DNA of 64,000 nt from Saccopteryx bilineata. Lineage: Eukaryota > Chordata > Mammalia > Chiroptera > Emballonuridae. How positions within the stretch are numbered: the first letter of the stretch is position 1; the number at the start of each line of letters is the position of its first letter. Positions 33,525-44,887 of this stretch are shown here, in pieces. The notes below the pieces were generated by a model, which did no database searches, had not been told where the DNA came from, and worked only from the letters and a program-made list of their open reading frames with translations. The translations under genes and the position numbers were made by a program. The stretch lies in assembly GCF_036850765.1 (NCBI RefSeq), contig NC_089493.1, positions 124,812,239 through 124,876,238 on the forward strand. Direction: 5' to 3'.

Positions 33525-33729
33525 AGGAACCTGACTGCTTTCACCACCTCTGTAACCAGCTGGGGCTCGCAGCCACCATCCTTGCTCACCTGGATTATGG
33601 AGGGCCCCTCTTATTGGGCCTCCCCTCCCATCTCTGTCTGTTTTCAACGCTTCAGCCTGGTTAGAGCATGTCATCTGCGGTGGCTCTCTGTCTCAGAGGA
33701 AATGCCAAAGTCCTGACAAAGGTTCAGAA
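33525..33729 (+). mobile_element. L2 fragment
   Basis: CACCATCCTTGCTCACCTGG, ATTATGG...GGGCCTCCCCTCCC and AAATGCCAAAGTCCTGACAA match the L2 ORF2/3' end style (CACCTGGATTA, CTCCC, AAAGTCC). It is terminated by the hAT MITE. Confidence 0.6.
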
Positions 33730-34363
33730 CAGGGGTAGTCAGCCTTTTTATACCTACCGCCCACTTTTGTATCTCTGTTAGTAGTAAAATTTTCTAACCG
33801 CCCACTGGTTCCACAGTAATGGTGATTTATAAAGTAGGGAAGTAACTTTACTTTATAAAATTTATAAAGCAGAGTTACAGCAAATGAAAGATTATAATAA
33901 TAATTATTTACCAAGTACTTTATGTCAGATTTTTGCTAAGTTTGGCAGAATAAATCTTTATAAAACAACTTACTGAAATCTATCTTTTAATTAATTAATT
34001 TTTTTACAGGGACAGAGAGAGAGAGTTAGAGAGAGGTTTAGATAGGGACAGACAGACAGAAACGGAGAGAGATGGGAAGCATCAATCATCAGTTTTTTGT
34101 TGCAACACCTTAGTTGTTCATTGATTGTTTTCTCATATGTGCCTTGACCGTGGGTCTTCAGCAGACTGAGCAACCTCTTGCTCGAGCCAGCGACCTTGGG
34201 GTCTCGAACCTGGGTCTTCCACATCCTAGTCTGATGCTCTATCAACTGCGCCACTGCCTGGTCAGGCTATCTTTTTATATATACTTTGGTTGCTCCGCTA
34301 CCACCCACCATGAAAGGTGGAACGCCCACTAGTGGGTGGTAGGGACCAGCTTGACTACCACTG
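33730..34363. mobile_element. hAT MITE of the GGTAGTCAGCC type, split by a SINE
   Basis: Begins CAGGGGTAGTCAGCC and ends GACTACCACTG. The duplication GTTCAGAA / GTTTAGAA (33722-33729 and 34364-34371) has one mismatch. The interior has the ACCGCCCAC motif near both ends. No ORF. A SINE occupies 33989-34266. Confidence 0.9.
33989..34266 (-). mobile_element. tRNA-SINE (GCCTGACCAGGCAGTGG type) in hAT MITE
   Basis: Minus-strand head at 34266 with B box GGTTCGAGACC. The plus strand has a T-rich tail and GA-rich stretch at the left end. The duplication CTATCTTTT is at 33980-33988 and 34267-34275. The body includes GTTGCAACAAAAAACTG (minus), so it is a longer relative of the CCTGACC SINE. Confidence 0.88.
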
Positions 34364-34371
34364 GTTTAGAA

Positions 34372-34522
34372 GGAGCTTGTATGCACCCAGACCCCCTGGG
34401 GACCTTATGAAAAATGCAGATTCTGATCCAGGAGGTCTGGGGTGGTGCCTGAGACTCTGCAAATCTAATAGCCACCTGGGTGATTCAATGCTGCTGGGTG
34501 GAGGAGGGCCACACTGTGAGCA
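34372..34522 (+). mobile_element. MER5-like hAT relic
   Basis: AAAAATGCAGATTCTGATCC, AGGTCTGGGGTGGTGCCTGA, and GGTGATTCAATGCTGCTGG match the MER5 (Charlie) style in order. Confidence 0.65.
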
Positions 34523-34779
34523 GAGACCCCAAGAGAGTATCCCCTTTTCCTGGGCTCATCTACTACCCCACCCTCCTTATAGGACCAGCTGTCCCTGATT
34601 GCCTGGGACCGACCCGATTTCAAAACTAGAAGTTCCATGTGCCAAAAGTTCCTTCAGTACTGGGCAAATTGGGACTGCTGGTCCCCTTCCCTCTGCTTTC
34701 TTCCCTCAGGCTCACTGCCTGGGGGGGTTTTCACTCTAAAGCCACCTCCCAGGGAGTCCTCCTCTTTACAACTGCCCCC

Positions 34780-35027
34780 TCCCCACTCACATTCCCTGTT
34801 CCTCTCCCCCCCTTAATTTTTTCCCTTACGGAGTTATAGCTCACTAGTGTGCTACCTGTTTACATGTTTGTCTCATTGATTGTCTGTTTCTCTGGACTAG
34901 AAATAAGCTCCACAATAACTAGGCTATTTGTTCTCTTTTGTTCCTGATATTCCCCTGGAGCCGACAAAATTGCCCTGCACATAGTGGACACTTGATAAAA
35001 ATGATTGAATGATTAAATGAATATCAG
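34780..35027 (+). mobile_element. L2 3' end
   Basis: TAGAAATAAGCTCCACAATA and GCACATAGTGGACACTTGAT, with an AATGATTGAATGATTAAATG tail, match the L2 3' end. Confidence 0.7.
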
Positions 35028-35036
35028 AATCTCTAA

Positions 35037-35165
35037 CCCAGCACTTTTCACACCTGGATGTGAATGTCCTGGGGAAACTGTGAGACTGCAGATTCTGAGG
35101 AGGAGTTGGGGGATGAGGTTCTGCATTTCTGAAGCTGCAGGTGCTGGGGCTCGGGCTATGGCTAG
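35037..35165 (+). mobile_element. MER5-like hAT relic
   Basis: CACTTTTCACACCTGGATGT at the start, then GAGACTGCAGATTCTGAGG and GAGGTTCTGCATTTCTGA, in the order of the MER5-type consensus. Confidence 0.6.
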
Positions 35166-36360
35166 TCCGTGGATGGAGGGACTGGAAATGGAGTCCCTTT
35201 TCCTCTCTTCTACATGTCCCCTCTACTCTATGGGAAGGAGGGCAGTCTGCATTTGGAGGTGGGGTAAGGGCTCCTTGGAAGTGAAGGGAGCAGGTGGGAC
35301 CATCCAAGCCCTTGTGATGGAGTGGTCACCCAGCTGGCTCATTCGACTGATTGACTCAGTGGTGGCAATGGACAGGCCCACACTCTCCCTGATCTGTGCT
35401 GGCTTTTAGGAAGAACTGCTCCCTGCCCCCCTTCACTGCCTCTACAGCTGGCTTCAACAAGCAAAAGATTTCTCTCCAGAGCCCGTCTGTTTGGCTTTGC
35501 ACCTGCTGCCGGCAGCTGTTGCCAAAGTTCCTGTTAATGGCACAAATGGAGTCTCTAATGGCCCAGGGCCTAAGGCCTGGTTGGCAGTGGGACTAGGGTG
35601 TGTGGGCTGTGCAGACAGATGGGAATTCTGCCAACTACTGGGATCCAGGCTGTGCTGTCAGTCAAATGGACAGCCAGACAGTGGGCTGGCTGGCCAACTA
35701 GACGACCAACTCAAGATCTTTACCCTAAGATGCTGTTTTCGGTGACTCGGAGCGAAGTGTAGGCAGGTTTTCAACCCTCTAGGAGCTCATGTATTAGTTG
35801 AGGTGGGAAGTCTTTGACATAGGAAAACTCAAGAGAAAGAGACAAGACCCTGAGTAAAAACCAGGGCCTGAGTTGTGTCTGTGGAACCAGCCGAAAGAGC
35901 TGCAGGAATTCGGCTAAGTGGGAATATTTCTTCACCCAAAGATTTTAACTTGGAAAGCGTGTTTTAAACTGAGGACTGGGATGCCCTCTGCATTATCGTT
36001 TGTGCTAATTAGAAAGCTGTGACATGGGAAAGCATGTTAATTGACAGAAACAGGATAAAAGTCATGGGTGGTACTGACCGGCCATTATCTAAAGTTGCTG
36101 AGAATGCTTAAGGATTGTAAAGGTTTGCATTTACTCGGGCTGATAATTTTTGGGCTTTCTAGCTTTCAGGAATATCAATGTGCTCAGCATGATAGTAATG
36201 CCGAGGCAGATGAAGGGGCCGGTGACAGTAACACTTACTGAAAATCTTCTAGGTGTTCTGTGTGTGATCTCGCTGCTTTGCTGCCTCATGACACTCCATG
36301 AGGTCATGCTGGTCACCAGCTGCGAAGCCACCTAGGGTTCATTTGCCCTCCTTTGGTCAC
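35166..36360. other. Unique DNA with a possible regulatory island
   Basis: No exon recognised. 35930-36130 contains TAAT/ATTA words (GTGCTAATTAGAAAGC and ATGTTAATTGACAG) and has no repeat signature. Confidence 0.4.
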
Positions 36361-36790
36361 TATGCCCTGATTCCTGAGTTCCTATAGGTGACTGTACCCC
36401 AGTGCAGAGGTGCAACGCGTGACTTGGGCCTGGCCAGTCAGAGCATTTCCCTGGCCATGGTGGCTGGTTCAGAGAGGGTCACATGGCCCAAGGAGAACCA
36501 GTGATGCTTGGGAACAAGAGCTTTCTTTTCTCTCAAGTTTATGCACCTGAGACGATGTAAGACCAAGAGTTTCTGCTTCCAGCTTGTGACCATGAAGGAA
36601 GAGGCTCTCTGAGAGCCATGGGTAGGGGGAGCCCCGCAAGGCAGAGTGCAGAGCCGAGCTTTCTGGTGGAAACCAGGGCCTGCTGACATTTTGGCTAGTT
36701 TTTGCGTGAGCCAGTTCGAGCTGTTTGTATGCTACTTGTAAGTCAAAGTGTCTTACAAAGGCAGGTATCACTCCTGTTCCCCTTTGTAGA
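36360..36790. mobile_element. Probable ancient interspersed repeat
   Basis: CTGGCCAGTCAGAGCATT, AGCTTGTGACCATGAAGGAA, GAGAGCCATGGG and GTGAGCCAGTTCGAGCTG follow the order of an old mammalian L1M/HAL1-type 3' region. Family not resolved. Confidence 0.4.
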
Positions 36791-37931
36791 CAGGAGGGCT
36801 CTACTTATTAAGCAGGGGCGATGAGTTTGCACTAGTATCTACATCAGATGCAGGCTGAGCCAGGGGTGGAAGGGTGGATGGTAGTGCAGTTTCTGATGGC
36901 ATGGCTAGGTGGGCGGAGCCCTGCATGAGAGAGAGCCCACAGGAGACTTATTATACATCTGGCTCCTTCTCATCCGGATGGTGGGGAGCAGGATACTGGG
37001 TTCCCCTCAGCGCAAGGTCCTAGAGTGGTGTCCTAGCATTCAGGCTCCATGTGTACCACTAGGAGAATTTTGTCTCTGTCAGCAGCCAGCATTTCCAGAA
37101 AAATCCCAAAGGATTGTCCCAGAAGACTGTTGGCCTTGGCTGGCGTAAGCAAGAGCCCACCCAGGGACCTCTGGGGGAGGGAGCTGACACCTTCCCTGGA
37201 GGGGGGACCCTCCACCCTGACCTGAAGACAGAAGTACAGTTGCATTTGACCGGGCTGCTGAAGAGCTTCTGTTTGTAGATTGAAGGGACAGAAATTCATC
37301 TGCTATTATTTTTTTAGTCTTTGTAAAGTAGATTTCTGCAGTGTCATAAACCCTGCTTGCCTCAGTCTTTGTTAAGGAAATGACCCACTGGGGTTAGAAG
37401 TGTGTTTCATTCAGAGTGCTGCAGCAGTCCCCAGACACTGGGGCCACTTTGATGTCCCAGGCTATTGGAAATTGAGCTGCTCCAGCCAGGGAAGTTTCCA
37501 TTTCAAATTGTGCTTTGGTTTACAGGTTTTATTCATAAGGAGGAACAGAGTTCCCATTGAGGGCAGAGAGAGCAGAACAACCAACTCCCACGTAACAGCA
37601 ATAATATACTCCCATTGCATTATCTCCTAATGATCTTTGGGCTGGGAATGAAGCTTGTACTTGGCACGGCCTAGGTCACCCAGCTAATAAGGGCAGAGTT
37701 GGTGTTACACCGTGGGTCCTTGGACATCTAATACTCTCTGCACTCCAGCTTGATGCCACCTCTAACCCTGTAGCTAGAACACCATAGACTTTGGGTTTAC
37801 TGGGTATAGGTTCTGACCTGGCTGTGCTTCATGCCAGCAGTGTGACCTTGGGCATGGTGTTTACCTTGACAGAGGTTCAATCTCCCTCTCCCCCAAGCAC
37901 AGTGGCTAGAGATAGAGATAGAGATAGAGAT

Positions 37932-37970
<39 letters not shown>

Positions 37971-38620
37971 ATTTGTTGTTGAAATATGGGAAGAAATTCA
38001 TGAGGGCTGCACAACAGTATTCAAGGAGAAGGTGGCCAGAATGGGGCTGTGGAAGCAGGTAGGGTGGATCAGTGGTCTTGGAAACCATGCAATATACTCT
38101 AGACTTTCTCCTAGGACAATGGGGAGCCACAGAACACTGGGAGAAAGGGAGCTCAGATTTGAATGAAGAACCCCACTGTCAGTGCTGTGTGGAGATAGAT
38201 CAGGGTCAGCCCTATGCTGAGTCCCATGGCTTGATGAGCGTGGAGCAGGCTAGATTTCAGCCCGTTTTTTTCCCCTTCAGACAGATACCCCACACAACCT
38301 TCTGTGACATTCCTGCTCTAATCAGAAACATTTGCTAAGTTGTTACCTCAAAACAAGACTGATTTTCTCTTGAGAGGAATTCTGGGGCCAGCTGTGATGA
38401 CAATAACTTTCTTCTACCTTGTCTTCATCACATTAGGAGGTGGAGTATTATCTCCACTTTGTAAATGGACAGACACAGAAGCGTAATTGTAGGTCCAGAG
38501 CCACAGTGAGGGGCCAAGTGGGGACTCCAACTGAGGTCCTCTGAACCTAGAGTCTCTCCTCTCCCATCCCTCTCCTTGTGCTATCCACCCATCCTGTCCT
38601 TCATGTGCCTTAGTCTGTCC
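36791..38620. other. Mostly unique DNA with MIR scraps and a GATA/GA microsatellite
   Basis: MIR-like pieces: minus at 37640-37725 (AGGTCACCCAGCTAATAAGG), plus at 37800-37880 (GTGTGACCTTGGGCATGG) and minus at 38440-38540. There is an (AGATAG)n/(AG)n run at 37907-37970. No exon recognised. Confidence 0.45.
37907..37970. repeat. (AGATAG)n/(AG)n microsatellite
   Basis: About five AGATAG-type units run directly into about 19 AG units. Polymorphism is likely. Confidence 0.95.
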
Positions 38621-38624
38621 TCAA

Positions 38625-38808
38625 AAGTCAAACACAGAGCTACCATGTGACCTAGAAGTGCCACTTCTGGGTATCTATCCCCAAAATCTGAAATCAGGGA
38701 CTCAGATACTTGTACATCAGTATTTATAGCAGCACTATTCACAATAGCTAAAATGTAGAAATAACCCAAGCCCATCAACAGATGGATAAAAAAAATGTGG
38801 TAATACAG
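38625..38808 (+). mobile_element. Old L1 ORF2 3' fragment
   Basis: GCTACCATGTGACCTAGAAG, TTCTGGGTATCTATCC and AGCACTATTCACAATAGC, then CCCATCAACAGATGGATAAA are the standard ORF2 C-terminal landmarks. Confidence 0.85.
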
Positions 38809-39240
38809 TTGTCCCCCTTATCCACGCAAGATATGTTCCAAGACCCCCAGTAGATGCCTGAAACTGAGGATAGTACTGACCCTTATATATACTATGTTTG
38901 TGTGTATATATCTATACAAAGTTTAATTTATAGATTAGGCACAGTAAGAGATTAATAATAACTGATAATAAAATAGAACAATTATGACAATATACTGTAA
39001 TAAAAGTTATGAGAATGTGGTACTACATTTTTCTTTCTCTCAAAATATCTTATTATACTGTAGTCACCTTCTTCCTAAAAGGAAGCACTCTGAGGCTTCT
39101 CCTTGGCCAATCTGGATTGTCAACATCACTGGTTTTGTGCTTTGGGGCCATTACTAAGTTAAATAAGGGTGACTTGAACTGCAATACTGGGGCGGTCAAT
39201 TGGATAACTGAGATGGCTAAGATGTGGCTCAAGCCTGGGA
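38809..39240 (+). mobile_element. Tigger (pogo) DNA transposon fragment
   Basis: Begins CAGTTGTCCCCCTTATCCAC, followed by CAAGACCCCCAGTAGATGC and GGCACAGTAAGAGATTAATA, all Tigger-family text. The 3' part, with ACTAAGTTAAATAAGGGTGA, continues the match. The far terminal repeat is lost. Confidence 0.85.
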
Positions 39241-42200
39241 GCTGTAATATCCTAAATTAATTTTCAGACTTAGAATAAAAATGCCTCTCTCTCCCCCTCT
39301 GGTTCTCTCTGTCTCCCCTCCCAAAAGAATGCATCTGTGAGGACAGATGGCCCTGTGTCAGAGTCCCTGTGTGATATTGATATGAACAGCGAGAGAAGGC
39401 GACACGTCTCGTGGCTGTAAAAATAGATGTGCACTAGAACTGCATGCAGTCAGATCCTCATCTGGCCATGCACTCAGGCTATTCTAAACCCACACTCATG
39501 GGTTTGGTATCCAACCACGTGGCAAGGCAGAGCGGTGGTCTGGAACTTGACATTTAAATGGCTCTGAAAGAAATAGAGGCTTCGAGATTTCTTTTTTTAA
39601 GTCAGTCTGGTTATTTCTGAATGAGACATGCCAAGGAAATGGGAGATCAAATTTACAGTGTTTTTGAACCATAGCATCTCAGAGGTGGAGGGGCTGGAGG
39701 AGGAGTTGTTCTGTCTGATCTCCCTCCCGAGGTCGGGATTCCTTTACGAAGCCTCTGACAATTGTCTAGTTGCTGCTTGAATACCTTGAGTGATGGGGCA
39801 CTCTTTACCTCGAGGGGCAGTGTTTCATTGTTGGGAAGCTACTGCAAAGTGCTTTTAAGAAAATATTGAGTTTCTATCAGTCTCTCTGTAATGCCCTTCC
39901 ACCGACCATGGGGTCCAGGCCTGTTTTATAGCCTTGAAATTTATATCCATTGGTGTTTCCTTGGTCCCTGCTATCTACTCAGCCCTATGTAAAGGGCTAT
40001 GGAGGCTCAAAGAGAAGATGTAGTTTCCCAAGCCAACTAAGCATGCAGTCTGGGGTACGATGAAGACGTGTGGAGTCACGAGACAGTGTGTGGCAACAGG
40101 ATGTCATTATGTCTGACATTGTGCAATACTCCCTGTTTCCTTCCAAGTCAAAGTCAGTGACAATTTCTGCCACTCCTGTGTTGGTTAGTGACAGCTACAT
40201 TTTAGCAGTCTCTGGTTTGGGAGCTTAGACTGACATTGGCTTCGTCCTACTTGCCCCTCTCCATTGGGTGCCTCGCCAAGTTCTGCAGAGAGGTGTCTCC
40301 TAAAGGTTTCCAGCGTCCATCACCTCTCTGCTCACACTGTTGTCACCTTCCTCAGCTTGAGATTTCAGAGCCCCTCACAGTGTGGCCGCACGTAGTCCCC
40401 TCAGACTTTGCCTTCTGCACACAGTGACTCTGCGAGCCCAGCTCTGGCTGCACGTGTCATCAGCAGCCTGCCTCCGAAGGGCGCCTCCCGCAGATGCCCC
40501 TTGATGCCTTTCTCTGCTCCTGCCCTGTCTCCCTTCCCTCTTTCTTTGTATTCACATTCTGTCACTTCTTTGAGGCCTGGTGGGAACTTGCCTTCTCTGT
40601 GGTCCCTGAATCTGAGAGAGAACTAACAAGTTACATATTTCCCTACGATTGTGGTTTTCTCTGTAGCAGAACTGCCAGCTACCCCTTGAGCTTTCTCTTA
40701 GCATTCAAAGCTCACACCCCATGTGATGAAAAAAAATAATGGGCTTGGGCTCATGAGACCTGTCTTTGAGTCATGACTCCCCCACTTACCAGCTGTGCCC
40801 TCAGCTTCCACTAGGGGAGTAATTCCCCCACCTCCCTGGGCTGCTGATTAATTAGGATAGTAAGTGTGGTATGTCTTTGCCAAATTGAATGCCTTACATG
40901 ACAGCTATTGGTTGTTACTATGGTCACGTCTGCTTTTAAAGAGGAGGAAGCTGGGCTTGGCCCCTTTTTACTTCCTTGGAATTTATGTCAACAGGTATTT
41001 ACTGGGCACCTGCTTTTTGTCTAACCTCGTGCAGTACAGTGAGGGGGTTAAAAGTGAAGGCGTTGTTTCCAGCCAATGAGCTTACACTCTGGGGAGGTAA
41101 CGGACACCTGTGAAGTAATGAGGGTGTGGGAGTGGATGGGGTCTTATTAGATTTGTTATTGTGTGAGTCCCCCCAAAGCAGGGTAGGGGTTCTGAGAAGG
41201 GGGCTGGGAAGGCTAGAATGATGGAGACAGGTTTCCTGGAAGAGTCAACCTGGAGGCAGAGCCCCTGGGCAGGTAGAGAGGAAGCAGGCTGTTTGGACTC
41301 CCCTTCAGTCAGGAGCTGTGCCTGTGCTCATTTGCATCTCATCATAACTGGAGGGGGTGTTTGGAAGCTGGAGGGCTGCTCTTAGAGAGTTCCTCATTTG
41401 TAGATGGGGATCTGCACCCTGGTGCTGACTCGTTAAGAGGGGAGGGGCAGAGTGCTAGCAGGTGCTAACTGTATCTGACATTAGTGAGCAGAGTTACATT
41501 TGGGACTCAGACCTTTCTGGTTTGAGCTGCTCTAGCTTCCTGGAGAGGGTAACTCATGAGCACTGTCTCCCCATGGATGTCTACCAGCATAAACGGGCAG
41601 TGGGGGCCCCAGGGAGTCTCTGGTGCTGGTCTGGATGGCACAGTGGCGTGTCACAGAGAGATGGGTTATGAATTTAGAGAGGGGCTGATGGAGATGATGC
41701 TGGGGCTGACCCCCCCCATAAGCCATCTCTTGGTGAGACCCCTGACTCTAGAATCCTTTGGGTTTGCCACTGTCAGCTCCATTGATTGTACTGGCTGCGT
41801 AATAAGTCATGTACCTGCTGTTATCGCCAAGGTGCATCATTCTGCCAGTTCCTGGTGAAGGTAAAGATATGCTATCAGGAGTCCTTTCAGAAAGTGCCTG
41901 TCTCATGTCTAATCTTTATAGCACACGCCCTCCCCCATCTCGAGCAACCTTGACCCACACACAGCCTGTTAAGGAGATGGGGCACTGGAGGTTGCCCAGC
42001 TTATCAGGAGAGCAGGTGACGGAGAGTAGAGGCTGGGGTGATGCTCACAGTATCCTTTGTTCTTTTCTATTGCCCAGCCTTGAGCAAACAAGTCACAATA
42101 AACTACTTAGCTTTTGGATGTTGAAAATGCAAAAGGAAAGAGTTTGGAAGAGCAGTAAAGGAGTTCCAGTTTAGCTGTGCAGGAGGAGATTACATTGTCT

Positions 42201-42645
42201 AATCCCACCCAGAGGCACCATGGGTCCCCAAACAAGAAATTGTTATCTGAGGCCTAGGGGAGAGAACCTGCTAGCTGAGATTCACCCTTACATGAACTTT
42301 ATTTGACTGCACGCTGACTCAGAATTTGTAGGCAAGGCATACGCCCCCATTTTAGCTAAGCACCACAAATTGTACAAAGCATTTCCAAGTGCCAGAAGTT
42401 CTATCCTCGCTGGGAACAAAATCAGGTAAGAACAAAGCAACAGCAGAACAATAAACATCCAAACTAAGAGACCGTGACTTTCGAAGCTTAGACACCTCTT
42501 CCAGGAAGCTTCTGTCCTTTCCCTGGTAATCTATTGCTTCTTCCTCTGCAGTCCTCATGTGGCTAACGCTTCTGTCATTGCACAGAATTAGGATTATACC
42601 TTCGTATATACATCTGTCCCTTTCATTAGTCCAGAGTTCAGCAGC
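39241..42645. other. Repeat-poor DNA
   Basis: A MIR relic (plus) at about 40745-40860 (CCCACTTACCAGCTGTGCCC). An L2-like, low-confidence stretch at 40240-40600. No exon recognised. Confidence 0.45.
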
Positions 42646-42654
42646 ACACTACAG

Positions 42655-42834
42655 TCCATGTAGTTTTTGCAAAAAATGGGTTATTGGAGCATGGCCACAC
42701 ATTTATTTGTGCATTGTCTCTGGCTGCTTTTGTGCTATAAGGCTAGAGTCCATTCTAGCAATAGAGATGGTCTGCAAAGCCCAAAATATTTACTATCTGG
42801 TCCCTTAGAGGGAAAAGGGTGCCAACTCCTGGTT
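42655..42834 (-). mobile_element. hAT-Charlie-type MITE relic
   Basis: Reverse-strand text: ATTGGAGCATGGCCACAC, TGTCTCTGGCTGCTTTTGTG and CAAAGCCCAAAATATTTACT, ending GTGCCAACTCCTGG at the terminal repeat. This is the common Charlie MITE layout. Confidence 0.75.
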
Positions 42835-43417
42835 AGACAATATGCTGTGGAGGGCAGGGGTTGGCTCTTATTCCTGTCTCAATCCCGAGGCACACTGCTT
42901 TGCACATTAATGATTAGGTAAAAGGAGCAGTGTCCAAGCAAGAGAGACTAAATAGCATCAAGGGTAAATAGTTCAATTACTTAGGAGCAAGAGCCATTTT
43001 CAAGGACTTTAAAAGCCTTCATTTATATATTCAGAGTTGATAAACTAATTGCACAACAATATTGTCCTAACTTCAAGCAATCCCTCAAGTATCATTAGAT
43101 AATACCTTATTAACCTAGTTCAAGGAAACCTGCTGTTTCCTGACAATAATAAAGTTTGATTTCCATAGTCCAGATACACTCTTTTCCCACCGCTCCAATC
43201 TCTCTTCAGTCTGAATTAGATGTTAGCTAGCCAATTCCTCTGAATTGAAAATGAGACTATGAAAATATCTAGCAGAGTGTTTCTCAAACCATGGAGGCTG
43301 GCAAGTCCAGCGCTTTGTCCTTTATGTGCTAAAGACCCCATACTCAGGGCCTCCAAGCTTCCCTGGGGCTAAGAAAATATCTGCAACATGAAAATTAAAA
43401 AAAAACAACAAAATTGC
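42835..43417. other. Unassigned DNA
   Basis: AT-rich; nothing recognised. Confidence 0.4.
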
Positions 43418-43418
43418 C

Positions 43419-43800
43419 GGCTCTGGCCCGTAGGCTCAGCGGTAGAACGTTAGCCTGGCGTGTGGAAGTCCCGGGTTTGATTCCTGGCCAGGGCACACAG
43501 GAGAAGCACCTATCTGCTTCTCCACCCTTCCCCCTCTTCTTTCTCTCTATCTCTCTCTTCCTCTCCTGCAGCCAAGGATCCACTGGAGCAAAGTTGGCCC
43601 GGGCACTGAAGATGGCTCTGTGGCCTCTGCCTCAGGCACTAGAATAGCTCAGGTTGCAACAGAGCAACGCCCCAAATGGGCAGAGCATCGCCCCCTGGTG
43701 GGCATGCCAGGTGGATCCTGGTCAGGCGCATGAGGGAATCTGTCTCTTGCCTCCCTGCTTCTCACTTCAGAAAAATACAAAAAACAAAACAAAACAAAAA
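43419..43800 (+). mobile_element. Bat SINE
   Basis: Head GGCTCTGGCCCGTAGGCTC, B box GGTTTGATTCC and the GCCCCCTGGTGGGC body segment. The tail is an AAAACAAAACAAAAC repeat. The duplication is unclear because both flanks are A-rich. Confidence 0.88.
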
Positions 43801-44259
43801 ACCAAACAAAGAATCAACAAAATAAAACCATTGCCTTCGAAATTAACATCCCTTGCAACTGAGCAAAACCAATGTTAAAGAACGTTTAATTAGAAGTCTA
43901 CTAAGCAGATGACATTATGCAATCTTTGTCTCAACTCCTAGAGTTATTTATAAATTATATTAAGGGGGGAGGCAAATGCATTTTACAGTGTTTGGCATGA
44001 TGTCGGGGTGTGCCTCCAGACATGGGAATGGGTGCAAGGGCGGATGCATGTTTGGTGGGCCCCAAAGTTCATGCAATTTTAGGGGCTCTCTTTAGGACTA
44101 CAAATACAGTAGTATGTTACTTTCACAAACATCACACAAAATGTATGAGCAGGTTTTGTTAGGGCACTTCCAGAGCCATGGAGTTATCTGGGCCAGTGAG
44201 GAGTGCTGGAGGCCCTGAAAAAAATCCTTTACTCCAAAAAAAAAAAAAAAAAAAAAAAA
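43801..44259. other. Unassigned DNA ending in a poly-A run
   Basis: No repeat named. An uninterrupted A run of about 24 bases at 44236-44259 precedes the next SINE. Confidence 0.4.
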
Positions 44260-44637
44260 GGCCCTGGGTGGCTCAGTGGTAGAGTGTCGGCCCAGTGTGT
44301 AGATGTCCTGGGTTTGATCTCTGGTCAGGGCACACAGGAGAACTGACCATCTGCTTCTTTACCCAGCCCCTCTTGCTTCTCTCTCTCTCTCTCTCTTCCT
44401 CTCCCACAGCCATGACTTGAATGGTTCAAGCGAGTTGGCCCTGGGTACCGAGGATGGCTCCATGGCCTCGCCTTAGGCGCTAAAGTGGCTCGGTTGCTGA
44501 GCAGCAGAGCAGCAGCCCCAGATGGGCAGAGCATCGCCCAATAAGGGGCTTTCTGGGTGGATCCTGGTAGGAGCGCATGTGGGAGTCTTTCTCTCTGCCT
44601 CCCCACCTCTCACTTATTATAAATATAAAAAAATTTC
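44260..44637 (+). mobile_element. Bat SINE, diverged
   Basis: Head GGCCCTGGGTGGCTCAGTGG (lacks a few bases of the consensus). B box GGTTTGATC. The body has GAGCAGCAGAGCAGCAGC. The A-rich end is at 44625-44637. Confidence 0.85.
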
Positions 44638-44887
44638 TGCAGCTCAGAAACCAATGCACAAATAAATGTGTGACACAGACACAAATACACCGCCCCCTAC
44701 CCTCCAATGGGTGGGTTGTTAAAACAATGTCATCAAATCAACGGGAAAAGTGCAATTAGCCTAGACTTGAAGAGTCCCTATTTCCAGGAACTTGTAAAAG
44801 GTTCTGAGAGGTCTTATAGTTCAGAACATTAACTTTAGTTGACTCAGAGTTTCCAAAGCTTATTTTTTACTGTAGAGACTCTCTCTT

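Noticed and set aside
37907..37970. CRISPR-like or satellite array
   Set aside because: Simple (AGATAG)n/(AG)n microsatellite without spacers. This is a eukaryotic genome.
44236..44259. Poly-A run as the tail of a processed pseudogene
   Set aside because: No gene-like sequence precedes it and no duplication was found. It is probably an A-rich target or an old tail.
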